Below are positions 1 through 7,715 of a stretch of 52,245 nt of DNA, one piece after another. The notes beneath the pieces were generated by a model. It was not told the DNA's origin. It worked only from the letters and a program-made list of their open reading frames with translations, and did not search any database. The stretch lies in the NCBI GenBank assembly GCA_003973385.1, contig QNYK01000104.1, positions 1 to 52,245 of the forward strand. Reading direction: 5' to 3'. The position numbers and the translations under genes were made by a program. Source of the DNA: Bacillota bacterium. GTDB taxonomy: Bacteria; Planctomycetota; UBA8108; UBA1146. Each line of letters opens with the position of its first letter. Position 1 is the first letter of the stretch.

Positions 1-726
1 GAGCACGATCAGCGGGTCCTTGCCGCCGAGTTCCAGGATCACTCTCTTGAGCCCGCCGCTGGCGCTCCCAAGGATATGCGCACCGGTGGCGCGGGAGCCG
101 GTGAAGGCGATCAGATCGACATCGGCAGCGACCAGAGCCCGGCCCTGGGTTCCGTCGCCGTGAATCACCTGCAGCACTCCATCGGGCAGCATCGGCATCA
201 ACAGATCGGCATAGGCCTGAGCGACCAGCGGCGTCTTTTCCGATGGCTTCAGTACCACCGAGTTGCCGGCCATCAGCGCCGGGATCACCGTCCAGTGCGG
301 CATCGAGAGTGGAAAGTTCCACGGCGTGATGCCGGCGCAGACCCCGAGCGGATCGAACACCAGTGTCGATGAAACGCTCTTGTCATCCATCGGCTCCGGG
401 GTGAGCGCCTCGATCAACTCATCGAGGGTATTGCCCAGCGTGGAGCCGCAATGCTTCGTCTCTCCGATGCCCTCGGCGAGCGGTTTCCCCATCTCTCGAG
501 TCAGCAGGGTGCCGAGTTCCTCTGCCGCAGAGACCAGAGCATCGCCAAAGGGACGCATCTGATCGGCGCGTTGCTGTAACGACAACCGACCCCACGCAGG
601 TTGAGCGGCACGGGCGGTGGCGACCACTGCGGCGATCTGATCGACAGGGGTGACGGGGACCCGCCCCACTTCCTCACCGGTTGCGGGATTGAGAGAGATG
701 AGAGTGTCCTGTTCGATGCGATTCAT
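1..726 (-). CDS. Aldehyde dehydrogenase, C-terminus cut off by the window edge
   Basis: NAD(P)-dependent aldehyde dehydrogenase, probably of the succinate-semialdehyde dehydrogenase-like group; it would oxidise an aldehyde to the acid in the cytoplasm. The N-terminal 242 residues are present. Visible family marks are the TPWNFP segment with the catalytic-site Asn, the LKPSE cofactor segment, the FTGS nucleotide-binding turn and the LELGGKDP segment containing the general-base Glu. The catalytic Cys lies beyond position 1 and cannot be checked. The ATG at 724-726 overlaps the stop of the upstream ThuA gene (ATGA), so the two are translationally coupled. Substrate is not predictable from this part. 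Confidence 0.93.
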   Translation of the reverse strand, partial: MNRIEQDTLISLNPATGEEVGRVPVTPVDQIAAVVATARAAQPAWGRLSLQQRADQMRPFGDALVSAAEELGTLLTREMGKPLAEGIGETKHCGSTLGNTLDELIEALTPEPMDDKSVSSTLVFDPLGVCAGITPWNFPLSMPHWTVIPALMAGNSVVLKPSEKTPLVAQAYADLLMPMLPDGVLQVIHGDGTQGRALVAADVDLIAFTGSRATGAHILGSASGGLKRVILELGGKDPLIVL

Positions 727-1562
727 CGGGAGTCTCCAGTGGAAGCCCTGGCGGAGGGCTTTTTCTCTGCGGTTCCATCGGTATCGGCCGGAAGGGATGG
801 AGGCGCATTGTTATTGCCACAGGCCCACCAGATGGCGCCGTGCAGGTGCTTCATGAAGAGCGGTTCCGCGAAGGACTCGTTGGTGTGTCCACCGACGGTG
901 TAAAGACTGCGTCCCTTGTCGATCATGTGGCACCAGGCGGCCGGATGTTTGCCCTTCATCGTCGATCCCTCGTAACTGTCGGTATCGAGCCAGGCGAGGA
1001 TCCGGACATTTTCTGGCAACTTCTGGAAGTTGTACCACTCATCGGTTCGTTGCCAGCTCCTGGGAAGATGCATCATCGCCGGGTGCTTCGGATAGACGAC
1101 ATTGACGGTCGCTTCCTGAACTCGCGGATGCCCTGAGAAGTAGGCCCCGACCAGATGACCATAGAAGGCCCAGTCATACTCGGTGTCGCTGGCGGAATGG
1201 ATTCCGACATAGCCTCCGCCGGCTCTGATCCACTGCTCGAAGATCTGTTCCTGGGCAGGTTCGAGTACATCCTGGGTCGTGTTGAGAAACACCACCACCT
1301 GATGCTTTTCGAGTTCGGCGTTGTTGAAGAGGGTCGGATCTTCCGTCAGCTGGACCCTGAAACCGTGTGCTTCTCCCAGCGCGGTGAGGGCCGCCTTGCC
1401 TGGTCCGATGCTACCGTGGCGGAATCCAGAAGTGCGGCTGAAGACGAGAATCGACTTGAGGTGGGTCACCGCTGGAGCCGGCTCGATGCCAGCCTTCACA
1501 TTCACGGGCTCGGTGGCGCCGAGGGATGTCATCAGGATCGCTGAAATGATGAGATGGATCAT
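723..1562 (-). CDS. Exported ThuA-like protein
   Basis: ThuA (trehalose-utilisation-like) domain protein of 279 residues, a class I glutamine amidotransferase-like fold that is very common in planctomycetes and often tied to sugar metabolism. Residues 1-16 form a short hydrophobic signal peptide, so it is probably exported. The domain covers about 37-245 and shows the LVFSRTSGFRH start, the GGGYVGIHSASDTEYDW segment (about 116-131), FSGHP (142-146) and the VGGHTNESF segment near the end. The tail after about 250 is low complexity. The ATG has an upstream GGAG. The stop overlaps the following aldehyde dehydrogenase start by 4 bases. The biochemical reaction of the family is not established. 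Confidence 0.88.
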   Translation of the reverse strand: MIHLIISAILMTSLGATEPVNVKAGIEPAPAVTHLKSILVFSRTSGFRHGSIGPGKAALTALGEAHGFRVQLTEDPTLFNNAELEKHQVVVFLNTTQDVLEPAQEQIFEQWIRAGGGYVGIHSASDTEYDWAFYGHLVGAYFSGHPRVQEATVNVVYPKHPAMMHLPRSWQRTDEWYNFQKLPENVRILAWLDTDSYEGSTMKGKHPAAWCHMIDKGRSLYTVGGHTNESFAEPLFMKHLHGAIWWACGNNNAPPSLPADTDGTAEKKPSARASTGDSR

Positions 1563-1669
1563 CGCTACTCCAATCTGAGGGATGCAGATGGTAAGGCTTG
1601 ATGGTGTCGGGCGCTATCGGCCTCGGGGGGGGATCTGCCATGATATGGAATCGGTACCTGACACGGCTC

Positions 1670-1720
1670 AGCGAGCGATCCACGTCAGCGAGCGATCCAC
1701 GTCAGCGAGCGATCCACGTC
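1670..1720. repeat. 17-bp tandem repeat, three exact copies, across a stop codon
   Basis: Three perfect head-to-tail copies of a 17-bp unit (agcgagcgatccacgtc on the plus strand) at 1670-1686, 1687-1703 and 1704-1720. The minus-strand FG-GAP lipoprotein reads through the first copy on its side and stops at the first junction (TGA at 1702-1704). The unit is not a multiple of three, but every copy starts with GA after a T, so the stop is recreated whatever the copy number. Confidence 0.95.
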
Positions 1721-4700
1721 TCCAGGTCGAGGGCTGCACTGGCGCTCTGCAGGTCGAGATCACCGTCCCCATCGACATCGATCAGTTGTACCGAATCGTG
1801 GTATCCAGATGCGAGCCACTCGGCGCTGGAGAAGAAGCCACCCAGATTCCACTGCACCCTCAATCCCGTCACCGCAGCCGTGACCAGATCGAGGTCGCCA
1901 TCGAGATCGAGATCGCCGAGCGCGACCGCCAGTGATGCGCTGCCATCGGCGTCTGGAGAGGAACCCTCCGAGAAGTTACCGACACCATCGTTGTACCAGA
2001 TGGCATCGGGAAATCCGATCGACCCCGCCCCTGTCATACCGAGCACCAGGTCGGCATCCCCGTCCTGATCGATGTCTCCGGAGGCGATGCTGCGAACCTC
2101 CATGACTCCCAGAATCTGGCCCGAGTCAGAGAAGATTCCGCTGCCGTCATTGATCCAAAGGCGGTTGTGGCGACCGGTGGAGTTGCCGCTGACCAGATCC
2201 AGGTCGCCGTCACCATCGAGGTCGTCGAGGTGGATGGCATAGGTCACATCGGCAGGGAAGAGCTGTGACAGGGGCAGGAACGATCCTGCTCCGTCGCCGA
2301 TCCAGATCCTGTTGAGACCGTAACAGCCCTGCACCAGATCAGCGATTCCATCTCCATTGACATCGCCGGACTGCAGCGCATGGGTGACATCACCAACATG
2401 CCCACCCGGAAAATCGATCATCGTGTATTGCGTCGGGGTCTGCTGGATCAACAGCAGATCGATACCGTCGTGAACTCCCAGCACTATGTCCAGATCCCCG
2501 TCTCGCTCCACATCCACCAGTGCTGCCGAACGAACATCGGGCCCATCGACCAGCAGCAGCGCCACCGAGGGGTCACTTCCGGGCAGCAACCAGGTGGCAC
2601 GCAGTCCCGCTGACGATCCCGGCCCGGCGACCACTCTGTCGAGGTATCCATCTCGCTGGATGTCACCGGTCGCCAGCACCGATCGGATCTCGGGACCCGA
2701 TCCGGGGTGAGGATCCAGCTGCAGGGAGATGCTTCCCCGCACCGCTTCGAGGCCATTGATCCCCTCGACGATGCCCCAGGCACCCGCAGCGATCACATCG
2801 AGGTCACCGTCTGCGTCCAGATCGGTGGTGCAAAAGCCGCTGGCGTTGTCCAGGCTCATCAGCATCGCAGCCCGCGACGAGAGTTCGACCCCATCGACGG
2901 GAACTGCACCACGCGAAGGAAGTATGCGCAGGCCATCGTTGCCCATCAGCAGCAGGTCATCGCCACCGTCCCGATCGAGGTCGGCGCCATCGATCGAATG
3001 AACCGCTGTGAAGAGTCCGCGGATGACATCGATCTCGAGACTGCCACCGATGGAATCGATGCGATGCAGGGTGTCATCGGTGGTGAGCCACACGAGGCTC
3101 TGCCAGCCATCGGCACGATCGGTATCGATGGAGACGAGACCACTACAAGATTGATCGGGAAGCGGTGCGCCACTCCAGGGCGTCAGACCACTGGCATCGC
3201 CCTTCAGCAGTGCCGGCTCTGCGGTCGCAAGATCGAGATAACCATCTCGGTCGAGGTCGATCACCACGATCCCTGCGCTGCCGTCCACGGGCAGCATCTC
3301 ACTGCTGACAAAGTTGCCTGATCCATCGCCAGAAAAGACCTCCAGGCTGCTCCCCGATCTGGCGACCAGAAGATCGTCGTCACCATCTCGGTCGAGATCG
3401 GTGATGACGATTCGACTCGCCGCGGTGGAGTCAAAGAGACTCAAACTGAAGGATCCTGCGTCATTGGTGAAGCCGAGGATCCCATCGGCTCCGACCGCGA
3501 TCAGGTCGAGATCCCCATCATCATCGATATCGGAAGCAGCCACGGAGACCAGTGCCGAGCCACCGATCGACTCGCTGGCCCAGTTGCCACTGCCATCGCG
3601 ATCGAGGCGGATCAATTGCCCCTCGATGATGGCGACCAGTTCACTGCGTCCATCCGCATCGAGATCTGCGGCGATGACCTGACTGGTGGGGAGAGGTTCG
3701 ACGACACCCTGGCGCAGCCCCGGAAACAGATCGAGGGCGGGCGTGGTGGCCAGCGGCAGACCCGTGGTGAGATCCACCAGTTCGCCGGGAGTGCCATGAC
3801 TGGGGGTCGAGGTCAGCGGCGCTGAACTGGTGGCTCCCACTGCATCTGCCGCACCACGCGCTTCGAGCACGGCTCCTTCGCCGATGCTGACCAGAGTTGT
3901 CGTCGTCCCTGTTGCGATGGAGATGCTTCCATTGCCGAGGGAACTCCCCGCTGACATCGTCAAGGTGTCGGCTCCACTGCTCGGTGCTTGTACCTCGGTG
4001 GTGGTCTCGATGTGGATGTGATCACCGACTCCGAGTACTCCATCGCCGTCATCCACGAACAACAGCGGGGATGTGATTCGGGGCAGTAGCAGTGTCGTGA
4101 CCGCGATGGAGAAACTCGCAGCTCCGGCGTTGTTGGTGCCGGTGACAGTTGCGATGTAATTGCCGCTACCGAACAGTGCCAGCTCTCCCGTCAGCGTGTC
4201 GACGATGGCCGACAGTGGTGGGGCGCCGGGTGTTTCGACACTCCAGCTCTCGATCGCGCCCGATCCGGGCAGAAGTTCTGGATCGAGCAATAGCTGATCT
4301 TGCTCGATCAGTTCGACACTATCCTGCGCATAGATGAATGCCGGTGGCAGTGCCAGCACGATGATCGTCATCAGGAAGTCCTCGGTAGCATCGGGGAAGA
4401 TGGCGGTGATGACATGTTCACTGGTGGTACCACTGATCTCGGGAGTCCCCGAGATGGTTCCGGTAACCTCGTCGAGGGTCAGTCCCGCCGGCAGTGGCGG
4501 TGCGACCAGGTAGACACTCGGAAGGCACGAGATGCCATCGGGGGGCTGGGGAACCTGTGGTTCGATGGCGACAAACGGCAGCAACTCCAGCAAGGCCAGC
4601 GGGTATCCGGGCGGGTAGGAGGGCAGTGGCGAATCGAGGCAAGGTTCCTCGACCACCACGCCCGATCCGTTGTCGCTGTAATTACCACTTCTGTGGCAGC

Positions 4701-4806
4701 CAGGCAGCAGTGCGATGATGGTGATGACCAGCATCAACAACCACCTGGTGAAGGCGATCCCGGGTCGGCCGGAGCAGTCCTCGGTGTTGGATTTTCGGTG
4801 ACGCAT
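1702..4806 (-). CDS. Large lipoprotein with FG-GAP/VCBS repeats
   Basis: Surface or periplasmic lipoprotein of 1034 residues. The chosen ATG at 4806 follows GGGGGA and gives a hydrophobic segment (22-34) ending in the lipobox LLPGC with acylatable Cys37; starts further upstream would add an untypical charged leader. An Ig-like putative domain (LPAGLTLDEVTGTISGTP type) follows near 100-150. From about 390 to the C-terminus there are many FG-GAP/VCBS-type repeats with Asp-rich calcium loops such as DLDADGR, DIDDDGDLDL and DLDRDGDDDL. Such repeats usually build beta-propellers used for binding or adhesion. The last codons lie in a 17-bp tandem repeat. Binding partner unknown. Confidence 0.88.
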   Translation of the reverse strand: MRHRKSNTEDCSGRPGIAFTRWLLMLVITIIALLPGCHRSGNYSDNGSGVVVEEPCLDSPLPSYPPGYPLALLELLPFVAIEPQVPQPPDGISCLPSVYLVAPPLPAGLTLDEVTGTISGTPEISGTTSEHVITAIFPDATEDFLMTIIVLALPPAFIYAQDSVELIEQDQLLLDPELLPGSGAIESWSVETPGAPPLSAIVDTLTGELALFGSGNYIATVTGTNNAGAASFSIAVTTLLLPRITSPLLFVDDGDGVLGVGDHIHIETTTEVQAPSSGADTLTMSAGSSLGNGSISIATGTTTTLVSIGEGAVLEARGAADAVGATSSAPLTSTPSHGTPGELVDLTTGLPLATTPALDLFPGLRQGVVEPLPTSQVIAADLDADGRSELVAIIEGQLIRLDRDGSGNWASESIGGSALVSVAASDIDDDGDLDLIAVGADGILGFTNDAGSFSLSLFDSTAASRIVITDLDRDGDDDLLVARSGSSLEVFSGDGSGNFVSSEMLPVDGSAGIVVIDLDRDGYLDLATAEPALLKGDASGLTPWSGAPLPDQSCSGLVSIDTDRADGWQSLVWLTTDDTLHRIDSIGGSLEIDVIRGLFTAVHSIDGADLDRDGGDDLLLMGNDGLRILPSRGAVPVDGVELSSRAAMLMSLDNASGFCTTDLDADGDLDVIAAGAWGIVEGINGLEAVRGSISLQLDPHPGSGPEIRSVLATGDIQRDGYLDRVVAGPGSSAGLRATWLLPGSDPSVALLLVDGPDVRSAALVDVERDGDLDIVLGVHDGIDLLLIQQTPTQYTMIDFPGGHVGDVTHALQSGDVNGDGIADLVQGCYGLNRIWIGDGAGSFLPLSQLFPADVTYAIHLDDLDGDGDLDLVSGNSTGRHNRLWINDGSGIFSDSGQILGVMEVRSIASGDIDQDGDADLVLGMTGAGSIGFPDAIWYNDGVGNFSEGSSPDADGSASLAVALGDLDLDGDLDLVTAAVTGLRVQWNLGGFFSSAEWLASGYHDSVQLIDVDGDGDLDLQSASAALDLETWIAR

Positions 4807-4936
4807 GGCTTCCCCCATTCCGAGGAAGAATCGGCGCCGGCTCCGGACTCCCCCGCCCAGGATCGACCTGGGTTCCCCCGCGAGAGCGGTCGCACGCCAC
4901 GGCCACATGGTACCTGTCGAGACGCTGGCGAGAAAC

Positions 4937-5551
4937 CTAGTCGAGTCCCTCGATGGAAAAAGGTGCTGAGGTGTCGCAGTAGAGAGTGCCGCCGAGGCGA
5001 CCGAGTGCCTTCATCTCGGCGGCGTCGGGCAATCCATCGACCAACAGGTCTTCTCTGAGATGGAACCGAACCACCTCGAGCAGGAACAGATCCACGGGAC
5101 CGTTGCCGACCTCTCGATGGTGGATGCGTGTCGATTCGAGTGCGATGGCTGCATCTCGTAGCCGGGGAGGGCTGACCACATCCGAGTCGACGGTGGCCAG
5201 ATCCAGCAGCTCGATCTCGCTCTCGTCGGGCGCAAGACCATCACTGCTGGCGACCATGCTGGGACCATCGTGGCGTTCGCAGATATGGATCACCGCTTCC
5301 CCGCCATCGAGCAGATTTCGGGCGGTGTCCTTGTGGCTGCCATCTTTTCGCCTGCCGATGCTCAGCACCACCGTCGGTGGATCGCTGCTGACTCCTCCGA
5401 AGAAACTGAATGGAGCCAGGTTCGAGATTCCGGCGCTACTGACGGTGGAGGTCCAGGCGATGGGGCGAGGCACGACGCTGGCGACCATCAGCAGGTAGCG
5501 TTGCTTGCGGTCGAGTTGACCGGGATCGAGACTTCTGTGGGTGACCGGCAT
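4937..5551 (-). CDS. Flavin reductase-like FMN-binding split-barrel protein
   Basis: A 204-residue member of the flavin reductase-like domain family (FMN-binding split barrel), predicted cytoplasmic oxidoreductase that binds FMN and uses NAD(P)H. The start region resembles the family consensus: LLMVASVVPRPIAWTSTVS followed by NLAPFSFFGGVSSDPPTVVLSIG. The ATG at 5549-5551 follows AAAGGA at a normal distance; the frame stays open further upstream but without family similarity. It is divergent to the NifS-like gene with about 140 bases between them. The substrate cannot be told; some relatives act with monooxygenases, others in haem or aromatic metabolism. Confidence 0.87.
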   Translation of the reverse strand: MPVTHRSLDPGQLDRKQRYLLMVASVVPRPIAWTSTVSSAGISNLAPFSFFGGVSSDPPTVVLSIGRRKDGSHKDTARNLLDGGEAVIHICERHDGPSMVASSDGLAPDESEIELLDLATVDSDVVSPPRLRDAAIALESTRIHHREVGNGPVDLFLLEVVRFHLREDLLVDGLPDAAEMKALGRLGGTLYCDTSAPFSIEGLD

Positions 5552-5689
5552 CCGGGTTCCTTTCCACGCACTGCTTCGAGGGGGCCATTGGCATGGCGCT
5601 GTGGCGATCCTGTTTCGGTTTCGTGTGCGGTGCAAGTGCGTTCCCTTGACGATGCAGGCCGTTGCGTTGACGATTCCGCTGGAGGGACG

Positions 5690-6850
5690 ATGATCTATCT
5701 CGACCATGCGACGACGGCGCACCCGCGACACCCCGGTGTCGCCGAAGCGATGCAGTCGGCATTGCACCTGGCGGGAAGCGTTGGCCGGGGTGGCCACGGG
5801 GGGGCCCGGGCTGCCGGAGAAATCGTCAGTGGCTGTCGTCGAGGTCTGGCACAACTGCTCGGCGTCGCAGACGAAAGTAGGATGGTGCTGTTTCCTTCCT
5901 CGACGCTGGCACTCTCGACCGTCATCTCCGATCTCTGTGGGGCAGCCTCGAGCGATTCGGTGCTGTGGATCGGTGCTCTCGAACACAACGCAGTGTGGAG
6001 GCCCGCGGTCCGTGCACTCGGGGAGCAGAGAGTGCGAGCCTTGCCGGTCGATGTCGGTGGTCAGGTCGACCTCGACAGACTCTCCAGGCTCGATCCAGGA
6101 GCCGTGCTGGGTGTCGTGTTGCAGCACGCCAGTAACGTGACGGGGCTCATCCAGCCGATCGAGGAGGTGGGGGCGTGGTGTCAGCAACACTCGTTGCCAC
6201 TGGTGGTCGACGGCGCCCAATCCGCGGGGATCGTGCCGCTGCACCTGGCACGATGTCCTGGACTGGTGGCGTTCACCATGGCTGGCCACAAACACCTGGG
6301 CGGTCCACCGGGTGTCGGTCCCTGCTACTTGGCACCCGGTTATGAGCCAGAACCGCTGTGGATCGGTGGCAACGGGGTCGATAGCGCCCTTCCGACGATT
6401 CCCGATGGAGGTCCCGGACGATTCGAATCGGGCACGCCCAATCTGCCAGGCATCGCGGGCCTGGAGGCCGCGTTACGCGATTTCGATGAGCATCCGGTGG
6501 CGGCTCGATTTGAAGAACTGGTGCTGCTGCGAGGTCGTTGGTGCGAAGCGCTTCGAGACGTGCCCGGGGTGGAACTGTGCGGTGAACACTCTGCTGCGCC
6601 GCGGACTCCTGTACTGGCGTTGAACTTGCCGGGGATCGATCCGGAGCAGGTCACCGCGCAGCTGGAAGCGACCATCGGGGCGCGCTGCCGTGCCGGATTA
6701 CAGTGTGCACCTCTGGCCCATCGTCACATCGGGACCTTCGATGTGGGGGGGACGGTTCGGATCGCCCTGGGACCGGGAAGCGACGATCGGCAACGCGATC
6801 AGGTGATCGAGGCTCTCGGAGCCATCGCCGCCGAGGGTGGACACGCCTGA
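5690..6850 (+). CDS. NifS-like cysteine desulfurase family protein (class V aminotransferase)
   Basis: PLP-dependent enzyme of 386 residues in the cysteine desulfurase/selenocysteine lyase superfamily. Visible residues include the N-terminal YLDHATT, His99 of LEHNA, Asp174 and Gln177 in VVDGAQSAG, the PLP lysine at 201 in MAGHKHLGG, and a mobile-loop Cys at 339 in RAGLQCAPLAH, a pattern typical of the cysteine desulfurase family group related to Enterococcus EF2568. It should liberate sulfur (or selenium) from cysteine (or selenocysteine). The ATG follows GGAGGG. It stands alone between the flavin reductase and a tRNA gene. A selenium role is only a possibility, raised by the selenoprotein candidate at 47.2 kb. 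Confidence 0.86.
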   Translation: MIYLDHATTAHPRHPGVAEAMQSALHLAGSVGRGGHGGARAAGEIVSGCRRGLAQLLGVADESRMVLFPSSTLALSTVISDLCGAASSDSVLWIGALEHNAVWRPAVRALGEQRVRALPVDVGGQVDLDRLSRLDPGAVLGVVLQHASNVTGLIQPIEEVGAWCQQHSLPLVVDGAQSAGIVPLHLARCPGLVAFTMAGHKHLGGPPGVGPCYLAPGYEPEPLWIGGNGVDSALPTIPDGGPGRFESGTPNLPGIAGLEAALRDFDEHPVAARFEELVLLRGRWCEALRDVPGVELCGEHSAAPRTPVLALNLPGIDPEQVTAQLEATIGARCRAGLQCAPLAHRHIGTFDVGGTVRIALGPGSDDRQRDQVIEALGAIAAEGGHA

Positions 6851-6893
6851 GCGCCCGGCAAGGCTCTCAGAATGTGCATCATCGAGTAAAAAT

Positions 6894-6978
6894 TGGTGGG
6901 CGAGGGGGGACTCGAACCCCCACCCCTCTCGGGACCAGATCCTAAATCTGGCGCGTCTGCCAGTTCCGCCACCCGCCC
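6894..6978 (-). tRNA. tRNA-Leu (anticodon UAG), CCA encoded
   Basis: An 85-nt cloverleaf on the minus strand. The 7-bp acceptor stem GGGCGGG/CTCGCCC pairs with one G-U; discriminator A is followed by encoded CCA. The anticodon stem CCAGA/TCTGG closes the loop TTTAGGA, giving anticodon TAG, which reads CUA and other CUN leucine codons. The T-loop TTCGAGT is closed by five G-C pairs, and there is a long variable arm typical of class II leucine tRNAs. The gene overlaps no real CDS. Confidence 0.97.
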
Positions 6979-7166
6979 ACCGGATGAGACCTCGAACCTA
7001 CTCCCGGCGCAGGATCCGGGCAACTCGACTGGCCGAAGTGGCGCATGAATTGGAGCGAATATGCAGAATTTGCCGAAATGGCCCCCATCTGGCGATCGGC
7101 TCCAGAATTCGCCGTCATCTGTCGAAGATGAAGCATGGCCCTGCCCGTTGCCCGAAAGCGCGAGGA

Positions 7167-7694
7167 ATGATGACAAACGACCAACGGAAACTGAATCAGA
7201 TCGAGGATCTCGCCACTGAACTGTCCCAGATCCTGTCGCGAATCGAGTCGCTTCATGAGCAGCTGGCCCAGGTCATGATCGACATCGATGAAACCGAAAT
7301 GATGGCCGATTACGACCAATTGATCACCTACCGGCTGCTGGAAGGTCGGTTGCTCTACCGTCTCATCGATGAAGAGCGCCAGCGCGCCATCGTTTCCGAG
7401 GAACTGGGAGATGCGATCGGCATCGAAGACGCTGCAGAATTCTGTGTCGTCGATGCCACTGAGTTTCTGCCTTCGGCACTGGCGCAACTTCTGACCACCC
7501 TTTGTCAGAGCATCGCACTGCAGGCGCGCGGGTTGCGTGCCCAGACCCGTCTCGGCGAGTTGCTGGGGATGCAGGCGTTTGAACACGTCGAGGTGTTTCT
7601 CAGCCCCGGAGCTCAACAACTGGTCGAACAGGAACAGAGTCTGCCCGCTCCCGAGCCGGGAGATGCGTCCGATCGACTCGATACCAGTTTCTGA
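7167..7694 (+). CDS. Small helical/coiled-coil protein, possibly FlgN-like
   Basis: A 175-residue predominantly alpha-helical protein with no signal peptide or membrane segment. The start was chosen at ATG 7167 behind GAGGA; the adjacent ATG at 7170 is equally possible. A frame continues upstream through the tRNA and is not coding. The N-terminal half (about 5-75) reads as a coiled coil with acidic heptads; the C-terminal half has a second helical hairpin and an acidic, Pro-containing tail. The length and two-hairpin pattern recall FlgN flagellar chaperones, but no diagnostic motif is visible and no flagellar gene is nearby, so the function is unassigned. Confidence 0.6.
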   Translation: MMTNDQRKLNQIEDLATELSQILSRIESLHEQLAQVMIDIDETEMMADYDQLITYRLLEGRLLYRLIDEERQRAIVSEELGDAIGIEDAAEFCVVDATEFLPSALAQLLTTLCQSIALQARGLRAQTRLGELLGMQAFEHVEVFLSPGAQQLVEQEQSLPAPEPGDASDRLDTSF

Positions 7695-7715
7695 TCAGAC
7701 CTGGTCGCCGAGCGT

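Noticed and set aside
5549..5575. Shared leader with the ABC ATPase gene (16788-16815)
   Set aside because: Both have TGGAAAGGA and AACCCGGATG before the start, but this is explained by ribosome binding sites and chance; no wider similarity.
6837..7166. Upstream extension of the 7167 gene
   Set aside because: It runs through the tRNA-Leu gene and the spacer; the start behind GAGGA at 7167 is better supported.
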